From contig CAWICQ010000011.1 in the NCBI GenBank assembly GCA_963834755.1, positions 1-64,000 on the forward strand: 64,000 bases of DNA. The letters run 5' to 3'. Positions 36,472 through 44,182 of the stretch are shown in pieces. The stretch's first letter is position 1. Every line of letters starts with the position of its first letter. This stretch comes from Dokdonella_A sp963834755. GTDB taxonomy: Bacteria; Pseudomonadota; Gammaproteobacteria; Xanthomonadales; Rhodanobacteraceae. The position numbers were made by a program, and so were the translations under genes. The notes under the pieces were generated by a model that saw only the letters and a list, made by a program, of their open reading frames with translations, was not told the DNA's origin and did no database searches.

Positions 36472-36605
36472 GCGTGCGGCGGGTGCGTACCCGGACGGCA
36501 TGGCCTACGCGCCCGAAGTACACAAGCTTTATGTTTCCGACGAGCATGGTGATACGGACACGGTGATCGACGTGACGACGAACACGCGCGTGGCGACCAT
36601 TCCTC
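36472..36605 (+). pseudogene. Beta-propeller (YncE-like) fragment
   Basis: The frame reads AGAYPDGMAYAPEVHKLYVS and then DTVIDVTTNTRVATIPLGG, the signature of one blade of YVTN/YncE-type propellers. A stop lies just upstream and repeat R3 begins downstream, so it is a remnant cut on both sides. Confidence 0.6.
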
Positions 36606-36667
36606 TCGGCGGTCTACCACTTCAATGGCCGTGGCGATCTCCGGATTCCCTGCCCCATGATGGTGAC

Positions 36668-36906
36668 GAGTGTTTCCTGTTCCCTTCCCTGTTCGCTCCC
36701 TGTTCTTTCCCTGTTAGCTTCCCTGTTCGGCTGAGGCGGCATTCGCGTCTCTCCTGCCTCGAAATGGCGTCCTGTCGAGCTCTCCGGGCTATCTCTGCTG
36801 CGAGATGACCCTTCAGAGACGCGAAATACCCTGAAAATTTCCCTGTTCACGGGAATTCGGTTACGGAGACTGGTTCGCACGAATCTGCGCACACCGCCAT
36901 TCAGTT
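36668..36906 (+). repeat. Dispersed repeat R, copy R3
   Basis: Five iterons of the TCCCTGTT type spaced about 11-12 bp, then GCATTCGCGTCTCTCC, TGGCGTCCTGTCGAGC, CAGAGACGCGAAATACC, CTGAAAATTTCCCTGTTCAC, CGGAGACTGGTTCGCACG and AATCTGCGCACACCGCCAT. The homology with R5 ends at that last block; the terminator half is missing and damaged DUF2924 sequence follows. Confidence 0.85.
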
Positions 36907-37262
36907 GCAATGTCTTGATTGGTCTCTGTCTTAGATGGATACGCCCGCACGCTGACTTCGTGGGTCTTTCCTCGCCAAGTGCGGATCAGGCGTGCGCCCG
37001 GGCGAAGGTCGGTCGACGGCGCCATCGGCGGCGGTGTGACTTCACTTCTGCGGCCGGGCACGTGTTCGGCGAAATGTTTGGCCGCCGACCGTGGAAGGGC
37101 GCCGTGGGCGCGCTCCTGTAAGGCGTAAGCCAGAAGCCGGGCTATAAACTCGCGTTTGGCGCCAATCGGCGGCTCCGAGCCGTAAATCTTTCGCCACAGC
37201 GCGTGCAGGCGCGGGGAGCGAAGCTTCGGAAGTTGGGCGATCTGCTCGTCGATTCGAGGCAT
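36861..37262 (-). pseudogene. DUF2924 protein, 3' end replaced by repeat R3 sequence
   Basis: The N-terminal part is intact: LRSPRLHALWRKIYGSEPPI, then GAKREFIARLLAYALQERAH, and LRPGARLIRTWRGKTHEVSV. Beyond about residue 108 the family's C-terminal half (present in the 7137-7592 gene) is missing and the frame runs into repeat R3. There is no recombinase gene next to it. The start at 37262 lies 25 bp from the border motif GGCCATTGACGCTC, as at the intact locus. It is therefore a scar of the same kind of element. Confidence 0.75.
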
Positions 37263-37274
37263 GGCGCGAACGAG

Positions 37275-38240
37275 TCATGGTGTCTTGGCCATTGACGCTC
37301 GTTCCGGGGCTGGAAGCCAGTCCTGCGGCGCGGGCAGATGTTGCACATGCACATGCCGGAACGGGCTTGGCTCGGTCCGCGGTCCGCTTGAGTGAGTAGT
37401 TAGCGCTTCCGCGAGCAACCCCGGCCGCGTGCATTTCCACGGCTGCCAGGCCAGCCAATGGCCGAGAAAGAGCAATGCCAGTGGCGCATCGGCCACCCAC
37501 AGCCAGCCGTCGCGGCGCGTGAGTTCGAGGCCGAGATGCGCGAGCAACAGTATCCACAGCAGCGCGAGGCTCCATACAGGTTTGAACACGCGGTAGCCTG
37601 CGCCGACCACGCTTGCGCTGAAGAACGGAATCATGCGGTGGCAGACCGTAAAAAAAATCGGCAGCAACAATCCGAACGTGCCGAGCTTGATCGCGAAAAA
37701 TGCGAACTGCGACGGCGCGCCGAGCGCGAACGCGCCAAATGCGCCCAGACCGCATGCGCCGAGCACGAGCGCGGCGTAGCACGACAAAGCGTGGCGGTCC
37801 TTCGCGCCATTGCGGCCCAGCACACCGCCCAATGCGATCAACGCGGCACCCCAGCCGGCCAGCATCGATGCGATGCCAGCGATCAATGCCCATTTCATGC
37901 CGAGCAGACCGATGTGCGACAAGAGATAACCGCCGAAGACGCCCATGAATACCGGCACGTAGGCGCGCCGCGTCAACGCCGGCTGACCCGTCCAGCGCGG
38001 AAACACGGTCAGCAAAAAGCCAAACATGAAAAGGGGCAGCATGCCGTACTGCGTGAACACGGCATGCGCCCAGCCTGCCGGTACCGACGGTGATGGAAAT
38101 GCGTATCCCGCATAACCTGCGCCGAGGAAACACGCCCACCACAGCATCGACACGATGACGGCGCTCGCCCCGGCGAAGAACATCAGCCGGTGCGGCGCGC
38201 TGGCGATCAGTGCCGGCAGGTCCGCCAACAAGGTGAACAT
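37275..38240 (-). pseudogene. NnrS family membrane protein, 3' truncated
   Basis: From the ATG at 38240 the protein runs through about nine membrane segments typical of NnrS: HRLMFFAGASAVIVSMLWWA, TQYGMLPLFMFGFLLTVFPRW, FGGYLLSHIGLLGMKWALIAG, VLGACGLGAFGAFALG, LLLPIFFTVCHRMIPFFS and WSLALLWILLLAHLGLELTR. NnrS proteins are heme- and copper-containing membrane proteins linked to nitric-oxide stress, usually near 400 residues with further segments. Here the family sequence stops near 37400, and the rest reads into DNA next to the DUF2924 scar. I read it as a resident gene broken when the DUF2924 element arrived. Confidence 0.7.
37287..37300 (+). other. Shared border motif GGCCATTGACGCTC (site B)
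   Basis: The same 14 bases, with one change, occur at 7615-7628 (site A) and 47324-47337 (site C). In A and B it lies 22-25 bp upstream of a DUF2924 start; in C the DUF2924 side is replaced by an IS3 remnant. It may mark the right end or crossover of the element. Confidence 0.55.
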
Positions 38241-38651
38241 CGAGTTTGCGCCGTCCCGATGGCCGTCCCGATGGTCGCGCTGGGCGAGATCGAATTCAGC
38301 CCGGATTTTCACTGCGCGGGTGTGCTCTCGGATGCGATTGCGCACGGTTCGCCGCCTGTAACGGGATTTCGCATCATATGGGATCGCCAACGATTCAGTC
38401 GTTCATTGCGCAGGTTTGAAGCGAATCTAGTTAGACCTCGTTCGGACTCAGTTTTTCTTGTGCCGCCAGGCGCCCACACAGTTCCATCTTCCGCCTATCT
38501 GTGTTATTCGACGAAGGTCGATTTTGAACCGCTTGCGCTTGCCCTGGAAACCATCTGAGCGTCGCGGCGGAGACAACATAAGCACGCGCGCGCTTGGCGC
38601 GCATCGGACAAGAATGACGATCGATTCGTCACAACGATCGAGGTGAACGGT
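38241..38651. other. Intergenic stretch
   Basis: I see no gene, repeat or strong hairpin over ~410 bases between the NnrS start and the DUF2945 gene. It presumably holds their divergent promoters. Confidence 0.4.
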
Positions 38652-38864
38652 ATGAGCCAGATGTTCAAAGTCGGTGATCACGTTCGCTGGAATTCCGAAG
38701 CCGGGGTTGTCAGCGGAAGGATCATTAAGATTCATACGCGCGAGACGGAGTACAAGGGGCATCCGCGCCACGCCAGCGTGGATGCGCCACAGTACGAAAT
38801 CCAGAGTGACAAGACCGATCACATTGCCATGCACAAGGGTCCGGCCCTGCACAAGATCGACTGA
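38652..38864 (+). CDS. DUF2945 / hypervirulence-associated TUDOR-domain protein
   Basis: 70 residues from the ATG at 38652, preceded by GAGGTG. It is a one-domain protein: FKVGDHVRWNSEAGVVSGRI, then KGHPRHASVDAPQYEIQSDK and a final HIAMHKGPALHKI. This is the DUF2945 pattern (SH3/Tudor-like barrel). No enzymatic role is expected. It is 3 bp upstream of the DUF488 gene, so the two are probably one operon. Confidence 0.8.
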   Translation: MSQMFKVGDHVRWNSEAGVVSGRIIKIHTRETEYKGHPRHASVDAPQYEIQSDKTDHIAMHKGPALHKID

Positions 38865-38867
38865 GCG

Positions 38868-39446
38868 ATGCGCTCTTCACCGGCGACTACGATCGTGCAG
38901 CCCCAAGGCACAACGGCCCCGACGATCTGGACGATCGGCCACTCCACGCGGCCGCTCGATGTGTTCCTCGATATCCTCGCGCACTGCCGAATCGAAGCGG
39001 TCGCCGATGTGCGCCGCTTTCCCGGTTCGCGCCGGCAGCCCCAGTACGCGTCGGTCGCATTGGAGCAGGCGCTTGCAGAACATGGCATCGCTTATCACTG
39101 GTTTCCTGCCCTCGGCGGCCGACGCCGGGCACGGTCGGATTCGCCGAATATCGCCTGGCGCAACGCGTCCTTTCGTGGCTACGCCGACTACATGGAAAAC
39201 GCTGAGTTCGCGAGCGGTTTACGCGAGCTGATCGAGTTCTGCGCCCGCCAGCGTACGACGCTCATGTGCGCCGAAGCCTTGTGGTGGCGTTGCCATCGCG
39301 CGATCATCGCCGACGTCCTGCGCGTGCGCGGGATCGAAGTGGTGCATATCCTCGATGCGCAGCACACCGTAGTGCACCCCTACACATCCGCCGCCCGAAT
39401 CGTAGACGGGCAGCTGAGCTATCAGCATTCCGAAGCCGAGCGGTGA
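38868..39446 (+). CDS. DUF488 family protein
   Basis: 192 residues. Family motifs: TIWTIGHSTRPLDVFLDILA, VADVRRFPGSRRQPQYA, AYHWFPALGGRRRAR, ASFRGYADYMENAEFASGL, and TTLMCAEALWWRCHRAII; the Cys/His pair in the last motif is conserved in the family. DUF488 proteins are widespread single-domain proteins of unknown activity with likely nucleic-acid or redox links. The gene follows the DUF2945 gene by 3 bp. The C-terminal part (IEVVHILDAQHTVVHPYTSA) is also family-typical. Confidence 0.8.
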   Translation: MRSSPATTIVQPQGTTAPTIWTIGHSTRPLDVFLDILAHCRIEAVADVRRFPGSRRQPQYASVALEQALAEHGIAYHWFPALGGRRRARSDSPNIAWRNASFRGYADYMENAEFASGLRELIEFCARQRTTLMCAEALWWRCHRAIIADVLRVRGIEVVHILDAQHTVVHPYTSAARIVDGQLSYQHSEAER

Positions 39447-39468
39447 AACGAGTCCATAAATACCGCTC

Positions 39469-40188
39469 TTACCGTGCGAGGATTCCAGACCAGGCTTCAG
39501 CCGCAACTTCATGTGCGTCGTGATCGATTAGGTCGCCGTGGGACAACACGATCTGCCGAAAGTCCCACGCCAATATGCGCCGAAGCGAGTTCGCCGCCGC
39601 GATCCGGTCGTTCCATCCGATCCGGTATTCGGGTGCGGGCCTGGGATTCCCCCACATGCGCAACACATATTTGAACCAGAACTTCAATGCGCCCCCGATG
39701 TGGGGCGTCGCGTCGGTGAAGTTCTCGATGAGGTCGACTAGGATCAGGGTGTGGCTGTCGCGGTGGTACATCGCAACCTCCCGCATGATGCGCGTCCCTT
39801 GCACGAGGACCTGGTCGATTTCGCCGCTCCAGTCCGCGGGCGCTTGATCGCCGAGAACGCCGTCGTACATCAGATCGGGCCGCTTCTTTTCGATGCCCGG
39901 ACAGATCCACGTTTTCGCGTCCGGAAATGCAGCCTGCGCCGCGGTTGCGTGCAAATGGTGGAAATTTCCGGGGACAACAATGTGAGCCACGCGACCTAAC
40001 GCCGAGATTTCTTGGGCTATGTCCGCGGTGATGTGGCAGGGCGAATGCAGCATGATCTGGCCAGAAGCGAGGCGGATCACCGTCATGCGTGCCTCGAATC
40101 TCGTGCCTGCGAGTCGAACCGGATACGCGCAAAGCCATATCTGATCGGGAATGTAGCTGGTGAGAAGCACCACATCCTCCCCTCGCAT
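39469..40188 (-). CDS. DUF4336 family protein, copy 2
   Basis: 239 residues, almost identical to the copy at 27970-28689; changes are few and conservative (for example FMREVAMY versus IMREVAMY, KYVMRMWG versus KYVLRMWG, SGVLGR versus SGILAR at the end). The same family motifs are present (LHSPCHITADIAQ, VVPGNFHHLHATAAQ). The duplication includes the upstream flank and reaches into repeat R4. Both copies remain intact, so the duplication is recent or the gene is under selection. Confidence 0.75.
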   Translation of the reverse strand: MRGEDVVLLTSYIPDQIWLCAYPVRLAGTRFEARMTVIRLASGQIMLHSPCHITADIAQEISALGRVAHIVVPGNFHHLHATAAQAAFPDAKTWICPGIEKKRPDLMYDGVLGDQAPADWSGEIDQVLVQGTRIMREVAMYHRDSHTLILVDLIENFTDATPHIGGALKFWFKYVLRMWGNPRPAPEYRIGWNDRIAAANSLRRILAWDFRQIVLSHGDLIDHDAHEVAAEAWSGILAR

Positions 40189-40321
40189 CTGCGCGAAGGC
40201 GCAAAGATAACCATACGGCTGATCGTTGGTCGACGGTTGAAACGACCGCGTTTACGCGGAAACTGCCGGCGAACCCAAAGGTGCAGTCACGCACGTGTGT
40301 CCGCTGCGCCGTCGACCCTGA
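39485..40321. repeat. ~840-bp direct duplication (DUF4336 block), copy 2
   Basis: Second copy of 27986-28827, about 11.5 kb downstream in the same orientation. Changes are few and include small indels near 40210-40260. It ends in the same place, at the iterons of repeat R. Confidence 0.9.
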
Positions 40322-40475
40322 TCGTTCCCTGCTTCCTCCCTGTTCGCTCCCTGATCCGTTCCCTGTTCCGCGGACAACCCATTTTCGTGACAAAGGCTGG
40401 AGACTGGCGTCCTGCCTGTTTCCCAGTGGGTCTGCATCGGAAAAACACGGGCTCGAGGCACGAAATATCCCAGTT
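40318..40475 (+). repeat. Dispersed repeat R, copy R4 (degenerate)
   Basis: Five iterons of the TCCCTG type lie at 40323-40372, followed by weaker matches of the R middle (GGAGACTGGCGTCC, CACGAAATATCCCAG). The right half is missing; a truncated VOC gene follows. Confidence 0.65.
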
Positions 40476-40935
40476 CCTGACTCTGATGGGACGGTATTGC
40501 TGTGCCTTCACGAGTGGGGCGCGCACGAGCATCCTTCACTCACAAGTCCCGACAACGGAACGCCTGGCAACGGCCTTCTCTTGTTCTTCCGCGTGGATGA
40601 TTTCGGCGCTGCGCTCAAGCGCGCGCTCGTGACGCGACCTGAGGAGGGTCCTGACGTGAACCCCAACACGGGACGTCGGTCTCGCGCCGTACCCATTCGA
40701 ACAGTGCACGAATTAAAGTCGCTTTGGTCTAAGACGTTAAACGCCACACCGCCGACGGGCGCAAAACGGGAACTGCTCATGCGCTTGCTCGCTTCGCTAG
40801 ATGCGAGCGGCACCACTCGCGCCCCGAGAGTGTCGGATCGTGGGCCGTCAGGGTCGATCCGCCAGGATCCGACGCCACCGGAGGCGCGCACAACCCTGTA
40901 CTGGCGCCCGCTTTTCCGCACCCTTTGCGTATGAG
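40470..40935 (+). pseudogene. Chimeric frame: VOC (glyoxalase-like) fragment fused to a DUF2924 fragment
   Basis: The frame holds LLCLHEWGAHEHPSL, then GTPGNGLLLFFRVDDFGAAL, the middle of a VOC/glyoxalase-family protein. It breaks off after DVNPNTG and changes to VHELKSLWSKTLNATPPTGA and KRELLMRLLAS, a DUF2924 N-terminal piece. The VOC start is lost into R4 and the DUF2924 end is lost too. The open frame is accidental. It is best read as a recombination scar in which two different genes were joined. Confidence 0.7.
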
Positions 40936-40994
40936 TAAGAGTGCACGCGACGCTCGCCGACCGGCGGTCCGCCCGGTCACCCTCGGAGGCTGAC

Positions 40995-42608
40995 ATGAAC
41001 ACCGATTCCAGATTTCATCGTGCTCCGCGCTTAACACCGCTCGCACGATGTCTCTCTGCGGCCTTGGCGATCGCATCCGTAACATTCGTGCTCGCCGCAC
41101 GGCCCGGAACGGCATTCGCCAATTCAAAGAGCAACGGGTCTGAAGCCCCGTTTCTTAGCGCGACAGACGGATGGCGGCCCGATCTGATTAAGCCCGGTGA
41201 TCGCAACGCGATCCAACAGAGATGGCGCAGCATTCTGACGCGGGAGATTCCGAAGCTGCCCTTCAATTCGATCCCTGTCACCAATTGCAACGACAGTGGA
41301 TCGGGCAGCCTTCGCGACGCCGTCAACAACGCTGCGAGCGGCGACACGATCGACATGACCGGCCTGACCTGCAGCACGATCACGCTGACGAGCGGCGCGA
41401 TCGCAGTCACGCAAGCGGCGCTTACCTTGCAGGGACCCGGCGCGTCCAACCTGATTCTCGATGCTCATCATGCCGACATCGCGCTGCTGCACGATGGCAA
41501 CGGGTCGCTGTACATCAACGATCTGATTGTCGAGAACGGTTACAAGTATTTCACCGATGCCCAACTCGATCCGGCACGGGGTGGCTGCATCTTTTCGGCG
41601 GGCACGGTGGCTCTCAACCATTCTGTGGTCAGAGGATGCGAAGCGCGGAGCTCCAGTACGCACTACCCGGTGCTCGGCGGCGCCATCTATGCGCAGGTAG
41701 GCGTATCGCTCGATTCGAGCGTCATTACTTACAACCAGGCGCACACCAACACCTTCGAAGCGCGCGGTGGCGCGATTTATAGCGCAGGCTTTCTGGATGC
41801 GATCGACAGCTCGATCTTCTTCAACGAGGCCGTCGGAGGAACGGCCGGAGATCAACCCCTCGGCGGCTACCACACCTTTGGTGGCGGCGCGTTCGTCAAG
41901 GGAAACCTTTCCTTGAAATACAGCACCGTTAATTTCAACGCGGCGCCGACCAACAACGGCGGCGGCATTTTCGCCGATGGCAACGTCACGATCTCCAATT
42001 CCACGATTTCTAATAACGTGGCTGAGGTGTCGGGAGGCCTGGACCTCAACGGGATCTACGCCACACAGCCGATGACGATCGAGAACAGCACGATCTCCGG
42101 GAACTCGGCTTTCTTCGTTGGGGGCATATCGGCCGAAGAATCAACAAGAATCTCGAACAGCACGATTGCGTTCAACACCGAGACCAGCAGCAACAAGTAC
42201 GGTGCCGGGCTTTCCGGTGCGACGAGCGTCGAACTCCAGAGCACGATTATCGGCAACAACTACCAGGTCAATGGTTCGACGCTGGAACCGGACGATGTGG
42301 GAGGCACCGGCGCCATGACGCTGAGCGGTGCCGACAACCTGATCGTGCTTTCTCTGGTCACCGTGCCCTCTGGCACGATTTCGGGACAAAGCCCCTTGCT
42401 CGGTTCGTTGGCGTACAACGGCGGAAACAGCGCGACGCACATGCTGCTGAGCGGCAGTCCAGCCATTGGCGCCGGTAACAACAGCGCCAATGCCAACTAT
42501 GACCAGCGCGGCCCCGGTTTTCCGCGCGTCATAGGCGCCCATGCCGATATCGGCGCGTACGAGCTCGATACCAATGACGTGATTTTCGCGAACGGCTTCG
42601 ATCCTTAG
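40995..42608 (+). CDS. Exported right-handed beta-helix protein ending in IFANGFDP
   Basis: 537 residues from the ATG at 40995 with GGAGG before it; the frame is open upstream to 40941. A long signal peptide (CLSAALAIASVTFVLAARPG) is followed by a CNDSGSGSLRDAVNNAASGD start and TLQGPGASNLILDAH, as in polymorphic outer-membrane or choice-of-anchor-Q beta-helix proteins. Many short repeats follow (SNSTISNNVAEVSGGLDLN, ENSTISGNSAFF). The C-terminus is a DUF-type end (GSPAIGAGNNSANANYDQRG) and then DVIFANGFDP. The protein should be a surface or secreted adhesin-like parallel beta-helix. Same strand as, and ~90 bp upstream of, the third DUF4336 gene. Confidence 0.75.
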   Translation: MNTDSRFHRAPRLTPLARCLSAALAIASVTFVLAARPGTAFANSKSNGSEAPFLSATDGWRPDLIKPGDRNAIQQRWRSILTREIPKLPFNSIPVTNCNDSGSGSLRDAVNNAASGDTIDMTGLTCSTITLTSGAIAVTQAALTLQGPGASNLILDAHHADIALLHDGNGSLYINDLIVENGYKYFTDAQLDPARGGCIFSAGTVALNHSVVRGCEARSSSTHYPVLGGAIYAQVGVSLDSSVITYNQAHTNTFEARGGAIYSAGFLDAIDSSIFFNEAVGGTAGDQPLGGYHTFGGGAFVKGNLSLKYSTVNFNAAPTNNGGGIFADGNVTISNSTISNNVAEVSGGLDLNGIYATQPMTIENSTISGNSAFFVGGISAEESTRISNSTIAFNTETSSNKYGAGLSGATSVELQSTIIGNNYQVNGSTLEPDDVGGTGAMTLSGADNLIVLSLVTVPSGTISGQSPLLGSLAYNGGNSATHMLLSGSPAIGAGNNSANANYDQRGPGFPRVIGAHADIGAYELDTNDVIFANGFDP

Positions 42609-42696
42609 TCCGGTCTTGACCGTGAGCGGCCGATCACGATCATCAGCTATCGACGCACGCACCATGCAAAAAACAGGAAGGTGGTAGTCTTTCGCA

Positions 42697-43380
42697 ATGC
42701 TCGAGCAGTTCGGTCCCTCTCTTTACATCGCGGATGGGCCCACAGTTTCATTCTTCGGCTTTCCGTATCCCACTCGCATGGCGGTCGCGCGCCTATCGGA
42801 TGGCAATCTCTGGGCGTGGTCCCCCATTGCACTCACGCGAGAGCTGGCAGACGCGGTGGAGTCCATCGGGCCCGTACGCTACATCGTCTCGCCGAATAAG
42901 CTTCATCATCTATTTCTGCAAGCGTGGGTGGACCATTGGCCCGATGCACGACTCTACGCGCCGCCCGGCCTCGCTCGCAAGAAACCTGCATTGCACTTCT
43001 ATGCCGATCTCGGCGACCAACCAAGCCCGTCATGGGAGGCGGACATCGATCAGGTGGTTTTTCGCGGATCGTTTGCGATGGCAGAGCTGGCGTTTTTTCA
43101 CCGTGCCTCGCGTACCGCGATCATAGGAGATCTGATTCAGCGGCTCTCCGACGCAAATATTTTCGGCTGGAAGGGAATGGTCATGCAACTCGGCGGCTTA
43201 GTCGGTGAACGTGGGAGTACACCACGCGACTGGCGCGCTAGCTTTCTGCGACGCCGCCCCGCCCGTACCGCATTACACAAAGTGCTGGAATGGAATCCAG
43301 AGCGGCTATTGATCGCGCATGGACTGTGCGCGCAGACCGGAGCAGCCGAAATAATTAAAGGGGCCTTGAGTTGGATTTGA
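42697..43380 (+). CDS. DUF4336 family protein, divergent paralogue 3
   Basis: 227 residues. The motifs of the family are present: FFGFPYPTRMAVARLSDGNL, VRYIVSPNKLHHLFLQAW, LYAPPGLARKKPALHF and AELAFFHRASRTAIIGDL. It is closer to the mainstream DUF4336 family than copies 1 and 2 and only distantly related to them. It has the opposite orientation, and repeat R5 begins 60 bp after its stop, so all three DUF4336 genes in the window touch an R repeat. Function unknown. Confidence 0.7.
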   Translation: MLEQFGPSLYIADGPTVSFFGFPYPTRMAVARLSDGNLWAWSPIALTRELADAVESIGPVRYIVSPNKLHHLFLQAWVDHWPDARLYAPPGLARKKPALHFYADLGDQPSPSWEADIDQVVFRGSFAMAELAFFHRASRTAIIGDLIQRLSDANIFGWKGMVMQLGGLVGERGSTPRDWRASFLRRRPARTALHKVLEWNPERLLIAHGLCAQTGAAEIIKGALSWI

Positions 43381-43440
43381 GTGTCCGCTCACTGGCCGAT
43401 AGCGGACGCTACGGATTTCTCGATCACGCAGCCCGCCCTG

Positions 43441-43880
43441 TTCGTTTCCCCGATCGTTCCCTGCTCCTTCCCTGTTACGTTCCCTGTTCGGATGCGTCGA
43501 GATTCGCGTCTCTCCAGCCTCGGGTTGGCGTCCTACCTAGCTCTCCGGGCCTCCGCTTCCATGAATTGCCCCTCCGGAGACGCCAAATACCCTGAAAATT
43601 TCCCTGTTCACGGGAATTCGATTGCGGAGACTGGTTCGCACGAATCTGCGCACACCGCCATACACCCGAGCCGATTCGAGACTCTGTCTCTGAGTCGGCT
43701 TTTTTATGCGCCAAGCGCAAGGGTTTCGGCGATTGCGACCGGACTCTTTTGACGCCTCTATACGCCATCTCGCGACATTACGGTCTTCGTCTCTGCGGCG
43801 GTATTTTGCGAGTCCGGTTCTCTGTCCTGGCGTTGCCCCAGCGGACAAGGTTAGCGATGACTAACGGCCTCTTCGGATGC
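43441..43880 (+). repeat. Dispersed repeat R, copy R5 (most complete)
   Basis: The order is: three or four TCCCTGTT iterons (to 43492), AGATTCGCGTCTCTCCAGCC, TTGGCGTCCTACCTAGC, GGAGACGCCAAATACC, CTGAAAATTTCCCTGTTCAC, CGGAGACTGGTTCGCACG, CTGCGCACACCGCCATACAC, the terminator hairpin at 43670, then the block shared with R0 to about 43880. It serves as the reference copy. Confidence 0.85.
43670..43705 (+). terminator. Terminator-like hairpin of repeat R5
   Basis: GCCGATTC/GAGTCGGC with an inner GAGACT-AGTCTC-like stem, then TTTTTT. Compared with R0 (GAATCGGC) and R6 (GCCGGT/ACCGGC), pairing is kept while bases differ. Confidence 0.65.
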
Positions 43881-43891
43881 ATGCAGAGCCG

Positions 43892-44086
43892 CTAACCTTC
43901 GATCAGAGCACAGTGTAGCGCTGACACGATGCTTAGCGGCAGGGACAAGGCCAATATGGAAAGAAAAACGACATGCATGGATTCCGAGAACGTCGGTTGG
44001 TCTCGCGTCACCCATTCGAAGAAGGCCACCGCAATGGTAGCCGCGAGCCAGCATCCCCCTGCCCAACTTTTTCGAAAGAGTTTCAC
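43892..44086 (-). CDS. Small two-TM membrane protein
   Basis: 64 residues from a GTG start at 44086 with AGGGCG upstream. Two hydrophobic segments: GGCWLAATIAVAFFEWV and VVFLSILALSLPLSIVSAL. No family recognised. The gene ends at the right edge of repeat R5, so its 3' end could have been reshaped by that repeat. Confidence 0.45.
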   Translation of the reverse strand: MKLFRKSWAGGCWLAATIAVAFFEWVTRDQPTFSESMHVVFLSILALSLPLSIVSALHCALIEG

Positions 44087-44182
44087 GGGGTGACGCCCTA
44101 GCCGATTGGTTCTACGAGATCCGGCGTATCGTTCTTCGGGACCCGACCGACTTCGGAACTGAATAGTACGTCGACGGCAGCC

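Noticed and set aside
37375..37410. Half of an attC-like integron site (minus strand CTAACTACTCACTCAAGCGG)
   Set aside because: Only the left half resembles attC; no matching right half with GTTAG follows, and no integrase or cassette array is present.
37042..38142. 366-residue minus-strand ORF overlapping NnrS and DUF2924
   Set aside because: It is a shadow frame of NnrS and DUF2924; its translation is Arg/Ala-rich without domain features.
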